A DNA stretch of 64,000 bases from Ruminococcus sp. NK3A76 (GCF_000686125.1 NZ_JMMA01000002.1:2232001-2296000), one strand, 5' to 3'. Positions 1-8,763 are shown, counted from the stretch's first letter. The notes: generated from the letters alone by a model not told the origin. Numbers and translations are program-made.

Positions 1-33
1 GCACGTCAAGTATGCCATTTTTGCGTAAAATTA

Positions 34-62
34 TTGACATAAAGATTTTTTTGATGTATAAT
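34..62 (+). promoter_or_regulatory. Sigma-A type promoter
   Basis: TTGACA at 34-39 and TATAAT at 57-62 are separated by 17 bases, a consensus promoter. The transcript would start near 69, after the ATG at 68, which supports the ATG at 98 as the real start of the gene. Confidence 0.85.
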
Positions 63-97
63 AAGGAATGACAAAACACCAAAAGGGAGAGATATCT

Positions 98-772
98 ATG
101 AAGAAAACACTGGCAGCTGCACTTGCACTTATAATGGCTCTGGCAGCTTTCACAGGCTGCTCGGACAAAGACAGCAGCTCAGGCAGCAAAAGTGGCAGCT
201 TACCCACATCATCTGCGGCGCAGACCGGCGGCACAGCTGAACCCGTTCCGTCAGACAAGGTGCTTGACGTTATGGGCGCACTGACAGGCGACGGCGGCAG
301 CGAGGTCATAGGCATGACAAAGGAAGACTTTGACAAGGTCACCGACAACAGCTTTACTGAGAAAACCGCAATAGAATACGAAGACGGCGGCGACGGCGAT
401 ATATATGCAGAGTTCTCACTCGGAAAGTCTGACAGCATTCTCGGCGGCAGGGTCGCTCTCGGCAAGGAGTATGATATTGTTTCCACCCTCAGATTCAAGG
501 GCGGCAAGCTCATAAAATACACTGAAAATATAAGGAATATCGAAAAAGAAGAGGCTGATAAGATAAGCGAGACCTTCCTTAAGGCATTTGACGGCAAGCT
601 GCCTGAGGGGTATGAGCAGGCCACCCCGGTAGAGCACGGCAGCAAACGTGAGGTAGGCTTCACAAAGGGCATACATGACTACTGCATCTCTATGAACCGT
701 GACAAAAACCTCGATGATGAGTATTATTTGACTTTCGCACTTGAAAAATACGACGAAAGATACGGTATGTAA
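98..772 (+). CDS. Putative lipoprotein of unknown function
   Basis: 224 residues. The N-terminus is a lipoprotein signal peptide: MKK, a hydrophobic Ala/Leu stretch, and a lipobox ending A-F-T-G-C near residue 20, followed by a Ser/Gly/Lys/Asp-rich linker typical of surface lipoproteins. The rest is acidic and soluble, with no domain I recognise. The ATG at 98 is preceded by GGGAGA at 85-90; an in-frame ATG at 68 has no ribosome site and lies before the predicted transcript start. The gene is monocistronic, between a consensus promoter and a terminator hairpin. Lipid anchoring to the outer face of the membrane is inferred from the lipobox. Confidence 0.8.
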   Translation: MKKTLAAALALIMALAAFTGCSDKDSSSGSKSGSLPTSSAAQTGGTAEPVPSDKVLDVMGALTGDGGSEVIGMTKEDFDKVTDNSFTEKTAIEYEDGGDGDIYAEFSLGKSDSILGGRVALGKEYDIVSTLRFKGGKLIKYTENIRNIEKEEADKISETFLKAFDGKLPEGYEQATPVEHGSKREVGFTKGIHDYCISMNRDKNLDDEYYLTFALEKYDERYGM

Positions 773-791
773 CATATTAAGGCAACACAGC

Positions 792-826
792 AAAGCGGCG
801 CTCACATGATGTGAGCACCGCTTTTT
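792..826. terminator. Bidirectional hairpin terminator
   Basis: Arms at 792-805 and 811-824 pair with a single mismatch around a 5-base loop, with T-rich sequence on the right and AAAG on the left. It lies between two convergent genes and can serve both. Confidence 0.8.
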
Positions 827-829
827 GTT

Positions 830-1456
830 TTATAGCTTTTTTACTATTTCGTTCTGTAATTCGTTTTTTATCTTCATTATCTCAGGACGCAGCTTTTCAA
901 CCGTCTGCTTGTGCTCATCGGATACACCATATTTAAAATCCAGAGCATCATTGTTTTTTATATCAAATCCGCATGGGGTGCTTCCGATATATACATAGCC
1001 CGTGTATCTTACACTGTCAAACCTGCCGATCATTGCATATATCTCATAGTCATATTCTGCGCCGTCATATTTGATAGGCTCCAGATATTCATCTGAGGGA
1101 TATACATCAAAAAAGCCGGTGTTATCAAGCTGTATACGCAGGGTGTAATGGCCTGTTGACGGTTTTGTATATGCTAAAGTACATTTACGGCTGCCGTCGG
1201 AAAACTCATACGGTGCATAGCTCCAGCCCGACGTACTGTCAAGAGCCTTTTCCTCGTCGATACTGCGAAGACTTATAAGTCCGTCGTAGTATTTTTGGTT
1301 ATAACCCTTCCACAGGGAAACATCTATCACCTTTGCTATGACTGCAAGTGCCAGCAAAACACAGATGCATATCTTTACCGTTTTATCGCTTATGCGCAGA
1401 GGCTTAGCCTGGTCACTGTCAGAAAAAGCTGTGTTCGCTTTCGTTTTTATACTCAC
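830..1456 (-). CDS. Membrane-anchored protein of unknown function
   Basis: 208 residues with one hydrophobic segment at about residues 27-48 after a short polar N-terminus, then a soluble domain rich in Tyr, Asp and Ser. This suggests a single-pass protein with an outward-facing domain. I do not recognise the family. It is the last gene of the leftward ABC-transporter operon: its start overlaps the stop of the upstream permease gene by 4 bases, so the two are translationally coupled and likely work together. A role as an accessory or sensor of the transporter is inference only. Confidence 0.65.
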   Translation of the reverse strand: MSIKTKANTAFSDSDQAKPLRISDKTVKICICVLLALAVIAKVIDVSLWKGYNQKYYDGLISLRSIDEEKALDSTSGWSYAPYEFSDGSRKCTLAYTKPSTGHYTLRIQLDNTGFFDVYPSDEYLEPIKYDGAEYDYEIYAMIGRFDSVRYTGYVYIGSTPCGFDIKNNDALDFKYGVSDEHKQTVEKLRPEIMKIKNELQNEIVKKL

Positions 1457-2868
1457 TTTCCCTGCACCTCCTTAAGCTCTGTCAGCATATTTTCTATATC
1501 TTCGTTCTTTATGCAGTACCAGCGTTTGACAAGCGAGCGTTTTGCTTCATCGGCATTATTTTCCCTGACGGTAAGATATACCTTTGTGTATCCGGGCTCG
1601 GTATCATTATAATGGTCAGGTGAGAGGAATAACATATCACCAAAAGAAAGCTCACGGCCTGACTTATCCTCATAGCGCTTGAGTATATCTGCTGTCTTTA
1701 CCAGAGACTCTCCGTCATCGGTGCTTTCTGACAGCACATTGTCTTCAAAGTATTCCTTCTCGCTGCTGATGCTTACCTTATAATCCTTGTCGGCTTTATC
1801 AACAGGCAGGCAGCTTATCCCGAAGCATTCGGTGAGCGCAGCCGCAATGACAGCTGCACCAAGTGCAGCGCAGAGAACAGAGAACACCGCTGCTCTTTTA
1901 ATGATAAACCGCTTGTTAAAGCCCTTGAACACAAGAACAGCGATATACACTGCAATGCCTGCTATACAGCCGACAGATACTCCCCAGAAGCCCTTCTCAA
2001 ACAGCATTGCGCTGGCAAACACAGCAGTGCATACAAAAATGACTGCCATAAAGAACACAGCCGCCGGCGGAAATGAGAATATGCTCTTTCTGCTGCGTGA
2101 ACAGTATACCCTGTATGCCAGAAATACCACAGCAGCGGATATGATAATGTTGACACAGCCGGTGAGCAGCAATGCTGACGGGGTGTACTTGTTCCAGTCT
2201 TCCAGGCGAAATAAAAACGAGTAGGTCTCGCCTGCGCCGATGCACGACACATATGCAGGCATCGTACCGCTCGTGCTGACATGAGCGCACTGCATAACCA
2301 CCCGATACAGCGCTATCGGAAATGCCGTGACGGCTGCTATGCTGATAAACGACACTGTCAGCGCACCCATGTGTGAGCTTGTGAAGACGCTGCATATCAA
2401 AGCTGTGGCATCAACAAATATCACGCACACGAGCATCACTATAAAGCAGCTGAACCATTCGCTCACTGCGGCCGAGACATTTATCACAGGCGAGAACACG
2501 AGCATTATAAACAGTGTGCCGAGCATAGATATTATATAGGGTATCACCGTAAATGCTATTATCATGCAGAACCTTGCCGAAAACCTGCTGCCGCTGCTCA
2601 CAGGGAGCGAGAGCGTCACATCTGCGGTCTCAGGCTTGTGGCAGTCATTAAAAAGCTCTGTACACATCAGAACTCCTACCGCCTGCGCTATGATAAATAT
2701 CACTATCGCAAAGCTCGGCATCTCAAAGCCGGTCATATCGGCAACGTCGAGATCATCGCTCACATAGTACATCAGCGGGATCATCAGGTAAAGCACTGCA
2801 AAAGCATACACATAGCCTTTTACTCTGAAAAGCTCTGCCTTTATGATACTAAATAGTTTACTGTTCAT
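1453..2868 (-). CDS. ABC-2 type transporter permease
   Basis: 471 residues. The N-terminus reads MNSKLFSIIKAELFRVKGY, then about six to eight hydrophobic segments (roughly 20-40, 55-75, 100-130, 150-210, 240-370) and a C-terminal soluble domain of about 100 residues. This layout, a short cytoplasmic KAELFR start followed by membrane helices, matches permeases of YtrC/YtrD-like ABC exporters. The start is taken at the second of two adjacent ATGs (2871, 2868), because GGGAGG lies at good distance; longer reading runs into the upstream gene. It overlaps the upstream permease gene by 11 bases and the downstream gene by 4. Substrate unknown. Confidence 0.75.
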   Translation of the reverse strand: MNSKLFSIIKAELFRVKGYVYAFAVLYLMIPLMYYVSDDLDVADMTGFEMPSFAIVIFIIAQAVGVLMCTELFNDCHKPETADVTLSLPVSSGSRFSARFCMIIAFTVIPYIISMLGTLFIMLVFSPVINVSAAVSEWFSCFIVMLVCVIFVDATALICSVFTSSHMGALTVSFISIAAVTAFPIALYRVVMQCAHVSTSGTMPAYVSCIGAGETYSFLFRLEDWNKYTPSALLLTGCVNIIISAAVVFLAYRVYCSRSRKSIFSFPPAAVFFMAVIFVCTAVFASAMLFEKGFWGVSVGCIAGIAVYIAVLVFKGFNKRFIIKRAAVFSVLCAALGAAVIAAALTECFGISCLPVDKADKDYKVSISSEKEYFEDNVLSESTDDGESLVKTADILKRYEDKSGRELSFGDMLFLSPDHYNDTEPGYTKVYLTVRENNADEAKRSLVKRWYCIKNEDIENMLTELKEVQGK

Positions 2869-4486
2869 CATTTCCCTCCCCGGGGATATCATCTTCCAAG
2901 GCTTCGTCGTACTCGTCATATACGTCGGGATCTTCTTCAGCCACAGCATATTCGACCATTCTGTCACCGAAGCGTTCCTTTAATGCCGAGCGCAGCTTCG
3001 GTATATCCTCATCATGTATACGAATGTAATATGAGCAGTTATCGTATTCCTGCAGATCAACGTCGCTAATGCCGTCACCGCAGAAAGGATACATCGACAC
3101 AGCAAGCAGTCTGCACCCCTCAGGCTTGTATAACGGATCCCTCACATGGCCTGTATAGTCATTCAGATCATGTCCGGTAAGCCCTATGAATTCCGAAAAG
3201 CTCTTGACTGTCTTGACATCAGCATCGTATTCTGACACTGTTTTGTTGATCTCATCTATATCGTCACGGTAAACGCATTCCATATAGATGCCTGGAACTT
3301 CATCTTCTGTTTCCTTATCTTCAAAATGTTGGCAGATATCAAGTGAATAGCCGCCGTTCTTCACCATATACGAAGGGTGTGTGGGATAGCCGAGCCCGTC
3401 TGTGAAATACACTACAGCCGACAGCGCCACAAAGCCGCACATGATGCCTGCGAGCCCTGCGAACCAGCGCCCGCACTTTTTTGGCTCAAAGCCATTTCTT
3501 TTGAGCAGGAAGCCGTAAACGAGCCCTCCAGCGACAACTGCCGCATAAGGGATATACGCCATTGCTCCTATTGATGCGTATATTATCGCAGCTATACCTG
3601 TCAGGCCGATGATGCACATCAGAAAAGGCTTGGCAAAGCGGTTGCAGGTAAGTGTCGCTCTGTCTCTCCTGCGGTAGATAGGATATCCTATCATCATGAT
3701 ACCAAAAGACATAAGGATATTCACACAAAGCCCTATCATCATAGGTGTAAAGCCTGCTTTGTAAATGCCTTCGGTGCGCATCATCTCAAGATCAAGGAGC
3801 TGGATACTGTCAAGCCCGAAGCAATAATAAAGCGGATATGCTATAAAAGTATCACGAGCATTTTCAGAGATCTGTGCCGAGCGGAAGATAAGCTCAAGCA
3901 TCAGCAAAGGCAGCAGAGCCGCAGACCCCACAGCGAACACAGAGGTTATAGCAGCCTCGGCAAAGGAATTGCTCATAACACTGCACAGAAAGCTCATAGC
4001 GCCTGTGAGCATTATCACCGACAGCCCTATCATAAAGAATATAAGCGAGCCCCTGACATACACGATAAAGCTATCATGGTGCTCAAATATAAAATAGTCT
4101 GACAGCATGGTGCATACGGTCGATACCACGCCGCATATGATAAACGGCAGCACTATGCATCTAAAAAAAACCAGCACCTTTGAGAAATACCGCTCCTTCG
4201 CCGTCATAGGCAGCGAGAGCATAATGTCTGACTGGGTGGGGTTGTGCATATCACGGAATATCTTTACCGAGAAAAGCAGGGATATCACACCGACAGCTAT
4301 ATACACTATAGGGTAAACAGTCGGAACACCGAACACATAATCGTGGTCATACATCAGCCCCTCGCTTGCAAAGGAGCATATGAGCACGATGAGCAGGCAG
4401 GCGACTATGAATATCTCGTATATCCTTATGCAGACCAGCTTCTCAGCCTTTATATTAGCCTTCATTCTCTGTAATGAAACCTGCAT
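2858..4486 (-). CDS. ABC-2 type transporter permease, larger partner
   Basis: 542 residues with an N-terminal amphipathic KANIKAEKL segment resembling that of the next gene (IIKAELFR), then many hydrophobic helices, and an acidic C-terminal tail rich in Asp/Glu (last 25 residues). It is probably a paralogue of the downstream permease, the two forming the membrane channel for the ATPase encoded upstream. The start at 4486 is chosen for its GGAGG and GAGGGG sequences just upstream; it overlaps the ATPase gene by 32 bases. An ATG at 4465 would also give a complete protein. The acidic C-terminus and outward soluble domain are unusual for a simple permease. Confidence 0.75.
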   Translation of the reverse strand: MQVSLQRMKANIKAEKLVCIRIYEIFIVACLLIVLICSFASEGLMYDHDYVFGVPTVYPIVYIAVGVISLLFSVKIFRDMHNPTQSDIMLSLPMTAKERYFSKVLVFFRCIVLPFIICGVVSTVCTMLSDYFIFEHHDSFIVYVRGSLIFFMIGLSVIMLTGAMSFLCSVMSNSFAEAAITSVFAVGSAALLPLLMLELIFRSAQISENARDTFIAYPLYYCFGLDSIQLLDLEMMRTEGIYKAGFTPMMIGLCVNILMSFGIMMIGYPIYRRRDRATLTCNRFAKPFLMCIIGLTGIAAIIYASIGAMAYIPYAAVVAGGLVYGFLLKRNGFEPKKCGRWFAGLAGIMCGFVALSAVVYFTDGLGYPTHPSYMVKNGGYSLDICQHFEDKETEDEVPGIYMECVYRDDIDEINKTVSEYDADVKTVKSFSEFIGLTGHDLNDYTGHVRDPLYKPEGCRLLAVSMYPFCGDGISDVDLQEYDNCSYYIRIHDEDIPKLRSALKERFGDRMVEYAVAEEDPDVYDEYDEALEDDIPGEGNDEQ

Positions 4487-5369
4487 AGCCCCTCGCCTCC
4501 ATTTCATAGATAAATACTTCTTCGAGAGTAAGCGACACAGCCTCGGTCATTCTCGGTGAAAGAGCCTGAGCACTCTTTACTGCCTGCTCCTCGCCTGCGT
4601 GAACTATCATCTGCACCACACTGCCAGTCCTCATCGTCTTGATGAGCCCGGGCACGGCGGCCTTAATGCTGTCATCATCAGGTGCGCTGCCGTCAAATAC
4701 CAGCTGCAGCTTGCAGAAGCCTGAGGTTATGCTGTCCACCTCATCGCAGAGCACTATCTTTCCGCCGTGGATAAGCATTACTCTGTCGCATATGCCGCTT
4801 ATCTCGGCTATGTTGTGAGATGACACGATGACGCTCGTGCCGTTGTCGAATATCTCGTCTGTTATCATGTTCTTGACAGCCATTCTCATTGCAGGGTCGA
4901 GCCCGTCAAATGCCTCATCGAGCATAAGATACTCAGTCCTGCAGGCAAGAGCGATTATGACTATCGACTGGCGCTTCATGCCCTTTGAATAGGTCGAGAG
5001 CTTTTTGTCTATCGGCAGATCAACCTTCGCAAGCAGCCTTTCAAAAGTCTCCTCGCTGAAATTCTTATAGTAGCTCTTGTAGTAGTCCTTAAGCTGCCTG
5101 AGCGTGAACGATGTATACTGCACCGTCTCGTCATTTACAAAGAAAATCCTGGCCTTGGCCTCTGCGTTGTCATAGACATTCTCGCCGTCTATGCACACAC
5201 TGCCCGAGCCCGGCTCGTAAACTCCGCACATACAGCGCATGAGCGTCGATTTGCCTGCGCCGTTCGAGCCTAAAAAGCCGAATACACTGCCCTTTTCGAC
5301 TTTTAGGTTTATATCATCGAGCACCTTCTTCTCGCCGAGCGAGAGCGAAAGGTCTTTTATCTCTATCAT
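4455..5369 (-). CDS. ABC transporter ATP-binding protein (YtrB/BcrA-like)
   Basis: 304 residues. Walker A GSNGAGKST at 34-42, a signature-like YSKGMKRQ at 127-134 (LSGG replaced by YSKG, common in this subfamily), Walker B YLMLDE at 147-152, and a switch-His SSHN about 30 residues on. A C-terminal extension of about 90 residues is typical of BcrA-type drug or peptide exporters. It sits in the cytoplasm and powers the two permeases encoded next. It follows the GntR gene by 13 bases with a good AAAAGGAGG ribosome site. Bacitracin or cell-envelope stress is the known inducer of the Bacillus ytr system; whether that holds here is inference. Confidence 0.9.
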   Translation of the reverse strand: MIEIKDLSLSLGEKKVLDDINLKVEKGSVFGFLGSNGAGKSTLMRCMCGVYEPGSGSVCIDGENVYDNAEAKARIFFVNDETVQYTSFTLRQLKDYYKSYYKNFSEETFERLLAKVDLPIDKKLSTYSKGMKRQSIVIIALACRTEYLMLDEAFDGLDPAMRMAVKNMITDEIFDNGTSVIVSSHNIAEISGICDRVMLIHGGKIVLCDEVDSITSGFCKLQLVFDGSAPDDDSIKAAVPGLIKTMRTGSVVQMIVHAGEEQAVKSAQALSPRMTEAVSLTLEEVFIYEMEARGYAGFITENEG

Positions 5370-5382
5370 ATAGATCCTCCTT

Positions 5383-5739
5383 TTACATATTCTTTTCAGC
5401 CTCGTCTATCAGTTCAGATATACGCTGCCTGTCGATGCCGCCCCTGAGCGCTTCCGTCAGCTTGTCAAGAAGCTCCGTTTCAAGGCGTTTGTGTGCGCTT
5501 CCCTGCTGCGTGGCAACAAAGCACCCCCTGCCGGCTGCGGAATATATTATCCCGTCACGCTCGAGCATCGAGTATGCCTTGGCTACAGTGTTGGGGTTAA
5601 GGCCAAGCTCCTTTGCGAGCGTCCTCGCACCGGGCAGCTTGTCGTCTTCTCTTAGCAGACCCTTTGCGATATCCGAACACACGCTTTTATATATCTGCTC
5701 GTATATCGGTACACGGGATCTGATGTCTATCGTTATCAA
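5383..5739 (-). CDS. GntR-family regulator, YtrA subfamily
   Basis: 118 residues, the short YtrA form: an N-terminal winged helix-turn-helix (about 1-75, with the core R-T-L-A-K-E-L-G-L-N-P-N-T-V-A-K-A-Y) and only about 40 residues after it, too small for an effector domain. Such proteins repress their own ABC-transporter operon. The gene is first in the operon, and a perfect inverted repeat typical of a dimer site lies just after the promoter -10 box at 5836-5862, which strongly suggests autoregulation. The acidic C-terminal helix (EALRGGIDRQRISELIDEAE) is likely the dimer interface. Confidence 0.9.
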   Translation of the reverse strand: MITIDIRSRVPIYEQIYKSVCSDIAKGLLREDDKLPGARTLAKELGLNPNTVAKAYSMLERDGIIYSAAGRGCFVATQQGSAHKRLETELLDKLTEALRGGIDRQRISELIDEAEKNM

Positions 5740-5835
5740 AGGCAGTACCCCTCCTTCCTATGCGGTTTTGTTGTCTGCTTTCTCTTTTTCGTTTTGTTTT
5801 TCTTTTGGATTCTTAAATCTACTGTACAGTGTATT

Positions 5836-5862
5836 AAGTGTACTATCTGTCGTAGTACACTT
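5836..5862 (-). promoter_or_regulatory. Palindromic operator of the YtrA-type regulator
   Basis: Perfect 10-base inverted repeat AAGTGTACTA / TAGTACACTT with a 7-base spacer. It starts three bases after the -10 box and covers the expected transcript start, the position for a repressor. A GTATTA-type half repeat lies beside it at 5830-5836. Confidence 0.75.
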
Positions 5863-5864
5863 AG

Positions 5865-5893
5865 AGTATAGCACAGCTTTTTCTGTTTGTCAA
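5865..5893 (-). promoter_or_regulatory. Promoter of the ytr-like operon
   Basis: On the minus strand TTGACA (5893-5888) and TATACT (5870-5865) are 17 bases apart, just upstream of the operator palindrome. Confidence 0.8.
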
Positions 5894-5954
5894 TACCCTG
5901 AAATATATTTTTTCAAAAAAAACAGCACCGCACAAAACCTGTACGATGCTTTAT

Positions 5955-6584
5955 CTACACTATATCATTCACGCCAAGATGAACTATGCTCTCTTTAAGC
6001 TCAGCTGTACTCAGCCCCTTCTGCTCACAGGCTGCGAGCGAGTATCTGTCAAAGTGCAGATATGCCCCCGGGAAACCCTCTGCCGAAGTGTCGGCTGTCT
6101 TCATGTCGGCAGCTATACCTGTGCCGAGCATTTTGAGGTATGCTTCTTTCATGCACCATATCCCCCGGAATGTCAGCTCCGGGTCGGCAGATGAGTTGAT
6201 AAGCTCTGTCTCCTGCTGAGTGCATACACGCTTTATCACATTGTTCCTGAGCCTGACCGGGTGCTGGATATCTGCTCCGACCTCACTGTCTGAAAGCGCA
6301 CATATACAGCCCTCTAAGCAATGGCTTATGTTGAAAAACACACCCGGCACATCTGCAAGATAAGGCTTGCCGTTGTCTTTCACAGCCATGGAAAAGCTCT
6401 CTATGCCGTATTCCGCAAAAAGGCCGTATCCAAGCAGCCTGTAGGAGACAGCACACAGAACGCTGTCACTTATATTCTTATATCTTAACGCCTTTTGCCG
6501 CCTGTGCGCGGGCAGCATGGCAAGAAGTCTTTCATAAAGCCCGCCTGTTATTTTCTCAGGCTCGTCAAAAAGATATATACGCAT
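5955..6584 (-). CDS. 4'-phosphopantetheinyl transferase, Sfp type
   Basis: 209 residues, usual length for the Sfp/Gsp group. Motifs: F-N-I-S-H-C at 84-89, V-G-A-D-I-Q at 102-107 (Asp105 is the Mg ligand; the family usually has GIDIE, so Gln replaces Glu), and W-C-M-K-E-A-Y-L-K at 143-151 (WxxKEAxxK, with Glu147 catalytic). It moves the phosphopantetheine arm of CoA onto a serine of a carrier protein. The start at 6584 is chosen over a GTG at 6593 because GGGTGA sits at the right distance. It is divergent from the MarR gene and only 2.2 kb from a carrier-protein gene, its obvious substrate. The Gln107 change may alter metal binding. Confidence 0.9.
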   Translation of the reverse strand: MRIYLFDEPEKITGGLYERLLAMLPAHRRQKALRYKNISDSVLCAVSYRLLGYGLFAEYGIESFSMAVKDNGKPYLADVPGVFFNISHCLEGCICALSDSEVGADIQHPVRLRNNVIKRVCTQQETELINSSADPELTFRGIWCMKEAYLKMLGTGIAADMKTADTSAEGFPGAYLHFDRYSLAACEQKGLSTAELKESIVHLGVNDIV

Positions 6585-6692
6585 ATTTATCACCCAAGCT
6601 ATATTATACCATATCCTGCGGATTTTGCAAGGGCTTTACAAATCATGATAAATGTGATATAGTTATGTAAATATGACGGAGGAGATGATGAG

Positions 6693-7151
6693 ATGACCGA
6701 CAAGAACAACCTGCCTGAGGAGCTTTACGGTGTGCTTGCAGAGCTTCTAAACCGAAAGAGCAATATCGCTATCCTTGACAGCATAAGGGGCGAATACGGC
6801 GTGCTCAACTGTCTTTACGGCCAGGAGGAAGGCGCTTCTGCCGGCGAGCTGTGCGAGAAGCTGCACGTCGTTCCGGGAAGGATAGCTGACATATTAAAGC
6901 AGCTCGAAAAAAAGGAGCTTATCCTCAGGCGCAAGGACGACAACGACCGCCGTGTAGTCAGAGCGACAATAACCGACAAGGGCAGGCAGATGCTTGAAGC
7001 CAAGCGTGAGCTGATACACAAGGAATACAAGGGAATGTTCGATATCCTCGGCGAGAAGGACGTAAGAGAGCTTATCCGCCTGCTTCGCATAGTTTTGGCC
7101 TACTACCCCGAGTATAACGAAACTGACGAAACAAAAACCGAAACGGATTAA
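6693..7151 (+). CDS. MarR-family transcriptional regulator
   Basis: 152 residues with a winged helix-turn-helix: A-G-E-L-C-E-K-L-H-V-V-P-G-R-I-A-D-I-L-K-Q-L-E-K-K-E-L-I then the wing R-R-K-D-D-N-D-R-R-V-V-R-A-T-I-T, a classic MarR pattern (D-x-R-R). Flanking helices form the dimer. The start has GGAGGA at 6678-6683. Palindromic sites lie at the promoter of the assembly-line operon just downstream, so this protein very likely controls that operon and perhaps itself. The ligand is unknown; MarR proteins often sense a phenolic or acyl compound that may be the pathway product. Confidence 0.9.
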   Translation: MTDKNNLPEELYGVLAELLNRKSNIAILDSIRGEYGVLNCLYGQEEGASAGELCEKLHVVPGRIADILKQLEKKELILRRKDDNDRRVVRATITDKGRQMLEAKRELIHKEYKGMFDILGEKDVRELIRLLRIVLAYYPEYNETDETKTETD

Positions 7152-7190
7152 ATCATATAAAAAGTTTAACCTCCCAACTTTTATAATTGT

Positions 7191-7214
7191 TGATAAAGTC
7201 AATTGATTTTATCA
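7191..7214. promoter_or_regulatory. Near-perfect 24-bp palindrome over the -35 box
   Basis: Arms TGATAAA / TTTATCA flank a central TCAATTGA; only one base pair of the 24-base palindrome fails to match. It overlaps the -35 element at 7203-7208 and is a candidate regulator site. Confidence 0.55.
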
Positions 7215-7231
7215 AGTGATTGGTATATAAT
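7203..7231 (+). promoter_or_regulatory. Promoter of the condensation/ACP/ligase operon
   Basis: TTGATT at 7203-7208 and TATAAT at 7226-7231, spacer 17 bases. The predicted transcript start is near 7238. Confidence 0.75.
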
Positions 7232-7248
7232 AAAAGCATAAGAGATGC

Positions 7249-7299
7249 TTCGCATTACGAAATAAAGTGCCTTTGCATAAAATTTGTTCGTATTGCGAA
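7249..7299. promoter_or_regulatory. Two palindromic operator-like sites
   Basis: TTCGCATTACGAA at 7249-7261 and TTCGTATTGCGAA at 7287-7299 are 13-base palindromes, 38 bases apart, both followed by AATAA. Two copies just downstream of the promoter and next to a marR gene are what a MarR-type repressor would use. Confidence 0.65.
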
Positions 7300-7339
7300 A
7301 TAAATGTCAGATCATGAAAAAACACGGAGGTCAACTGAT

Positions 7340-8746
7340 ATGCTCAAAAACATCGGCGGGATAGAATATGACTGCTATCCACTAACATCAGCACAGCTAT
7401 TAAACCTCTCGCTCATCAAGGCAGGCGCTACGGGTGAAGTCGAGAACATCGGATGCGGCAACTATCTTCAAATAGACATGAACATTGCTGCACTGCGTGA
7501 AGCGCTCAACCGTGCAGTCGAAAGATGCGAGTCCATGAGGCTCAGGATATGGAGAGACCCTGATACAGGCGAGGAATGGCAGTATGTTGTCCCCTATCAG
7601 AACGAGTATTTCGAGTATTATGATTTCTCGGCATGGAACGAGGACAAGGTACACGACGTGCTCAACAAGTGGACATCGCAGCCCTTTGACCTCTACGGCG
7701 GCAAGCTGTCAAGAATAGTTATCGTAACTCTGCCTAACGGCTTTAACGGCTTCTACTTCAACGTTCACCACGCCTGCATGGATTCAAGCTCGGTGATAGC
7801 TTTCACAAGAGACGTTATCGAGATATACTGCTCGCTCCTTTACAATATGCCCTACCCCAAGCCGATGTCATCATACATCGAGTCGCTTAAGAAGGATATG
7901 GCCTACGAGGGCAGCAAGAAGCAGAAGAAGGACGAGGAATACTGGCACAAGCAGCTTGAGCTCCCCGAGCCGATGTACACCGACTACACAGGCCCCGGCA
8001 GGCTTATGCAGCTGAGAAAAGAAAACAAGAACAAGAAGCAGCGCTGGGGCGTGCTCGCAAGCTCCGACGGCAAGGGCAACACCATAACCTACGAGGTAGA
8101 TGTGCCTTCCACAATGAAGATAATGGAGTTTGCAAAGAAATATGAAGTGCCGGTAAGTGCTATAATACTCCACGCTATCAGAACAGTTCTTGCCAAATTC
8201 AACAACAACGAGAAGGATATCACGATAAGCGACCTTGTCAGCAGACGCTCGACACTTGCAAACAAAAAGTGCGGCGGCGTAAGGATGCACTGCTTCCCGC
8301 TGAGAACTATCATGCCTATGAAGACGACCGTTTTAGAATCTATCCGCATGATAAAGAAGGCTCAGGACGAGATATTCATTCACTCCGACTACGACCCGTT
8401 AAAGTGCTTCGGCGACATAGCCGAGAAGTTCGGTGCAGCACCCGGCTCGACATATGCGAGCGTTGACTTCACCTATCAGCCCGGCACACTTGCAGGCATC
8501 GGCCAGACGCTCAACGGCATACCCTTCAAGAGCAGATGGTACAGCAGCGGCAAGCAGCCAAAGCCTATGTATATAACAGCTATGCACCGCCCCAACGACG
8601 GCGGCCTCAACTTCTACTTCGGCTATCAGACCGAGTGCGCAACGCCTGAGGAGATAGAATTCCTTTACTACTTCACGGGCAGAGTGCTGTTCAGAAGCAT
8701 TGAGAACCCTGACAAGACACTTAAAGAAATAATAGATATGACCTGA
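7340..8746 (+). CDS. Free-standing condensation-domain acyltransferase
   Basis: 468 residues, the size of one NRPS condensation domain and nothing else. Motif HHxxxDG is present as H-H-A-C-M-D-S at 143-149: the catalytic second His and the structural Asp are kept, and Gly is changed to Ser. The N-terminal C-Y-P-L-T-S-A-Q resembles the C1 motif, and a later V-R-M-H-C-F-P-L-R resembles the C5 region. The family joins an acyl group on a carrier protein to an amine or alcohol. The ATG at 7340 is chosen because CGGAGG precedes it by 9 bases; the upstream ATG at 7304 has no ribosome site and lies over the second palindrome. First gene of a four-gene operon. Confidence 0.85.
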   Translation: MLKNIGGIEYDCYPLTSAQLLNLSLIKAGATGEVENIGCGNYLQIDMNIAALREALNRAVERCESMRLRIWRDPDTGEEWQYVVPYQNEYFEYYDFSAWNEDKVHDVLNKWTSQPFDLYGGKLSRIVIVTLPNGFNGFYFNVHHACMDSSSVIAFTRDVIEIYCSLLYNMPYPKPMSSYIESLKKDMAYEGSKKQKKDEEYWHKQLELPEPMYTDYTGPGRLMQLRKENKNKKQRWGVLASSDGKGNTITYEVDVPSTMKIMEFAKKYEVPVSAIILHAIRTVLAKFNNNEKDITISDLVSRRSTLANKKCGGVRMHCFPLRTIMPMKTTVLESIRMIKKAQDEIFIHSDYDPLKCFGDIAEKFGAAPGSTYASVDFTYQPGTLAGIGQTLNGIPFKSRWYSSGKQPKPMYITAMHRPNDGGLNFYFGYQTECATPEEIEFLYYFTGRVLFRSIENPDKTLKEIIDMT

Positions 8747-8763
8747 TGAAAGGAGAAACAGTT

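Noticed and set aside
781-790. GGCAACAC preceded by TTAA, like one end of the repeat family
   Set aside because: Only eight bases of one end are present, with no partner end nearby. It could be a solo remnant but chance cannot be excluded, so it is not annotated as a copy.
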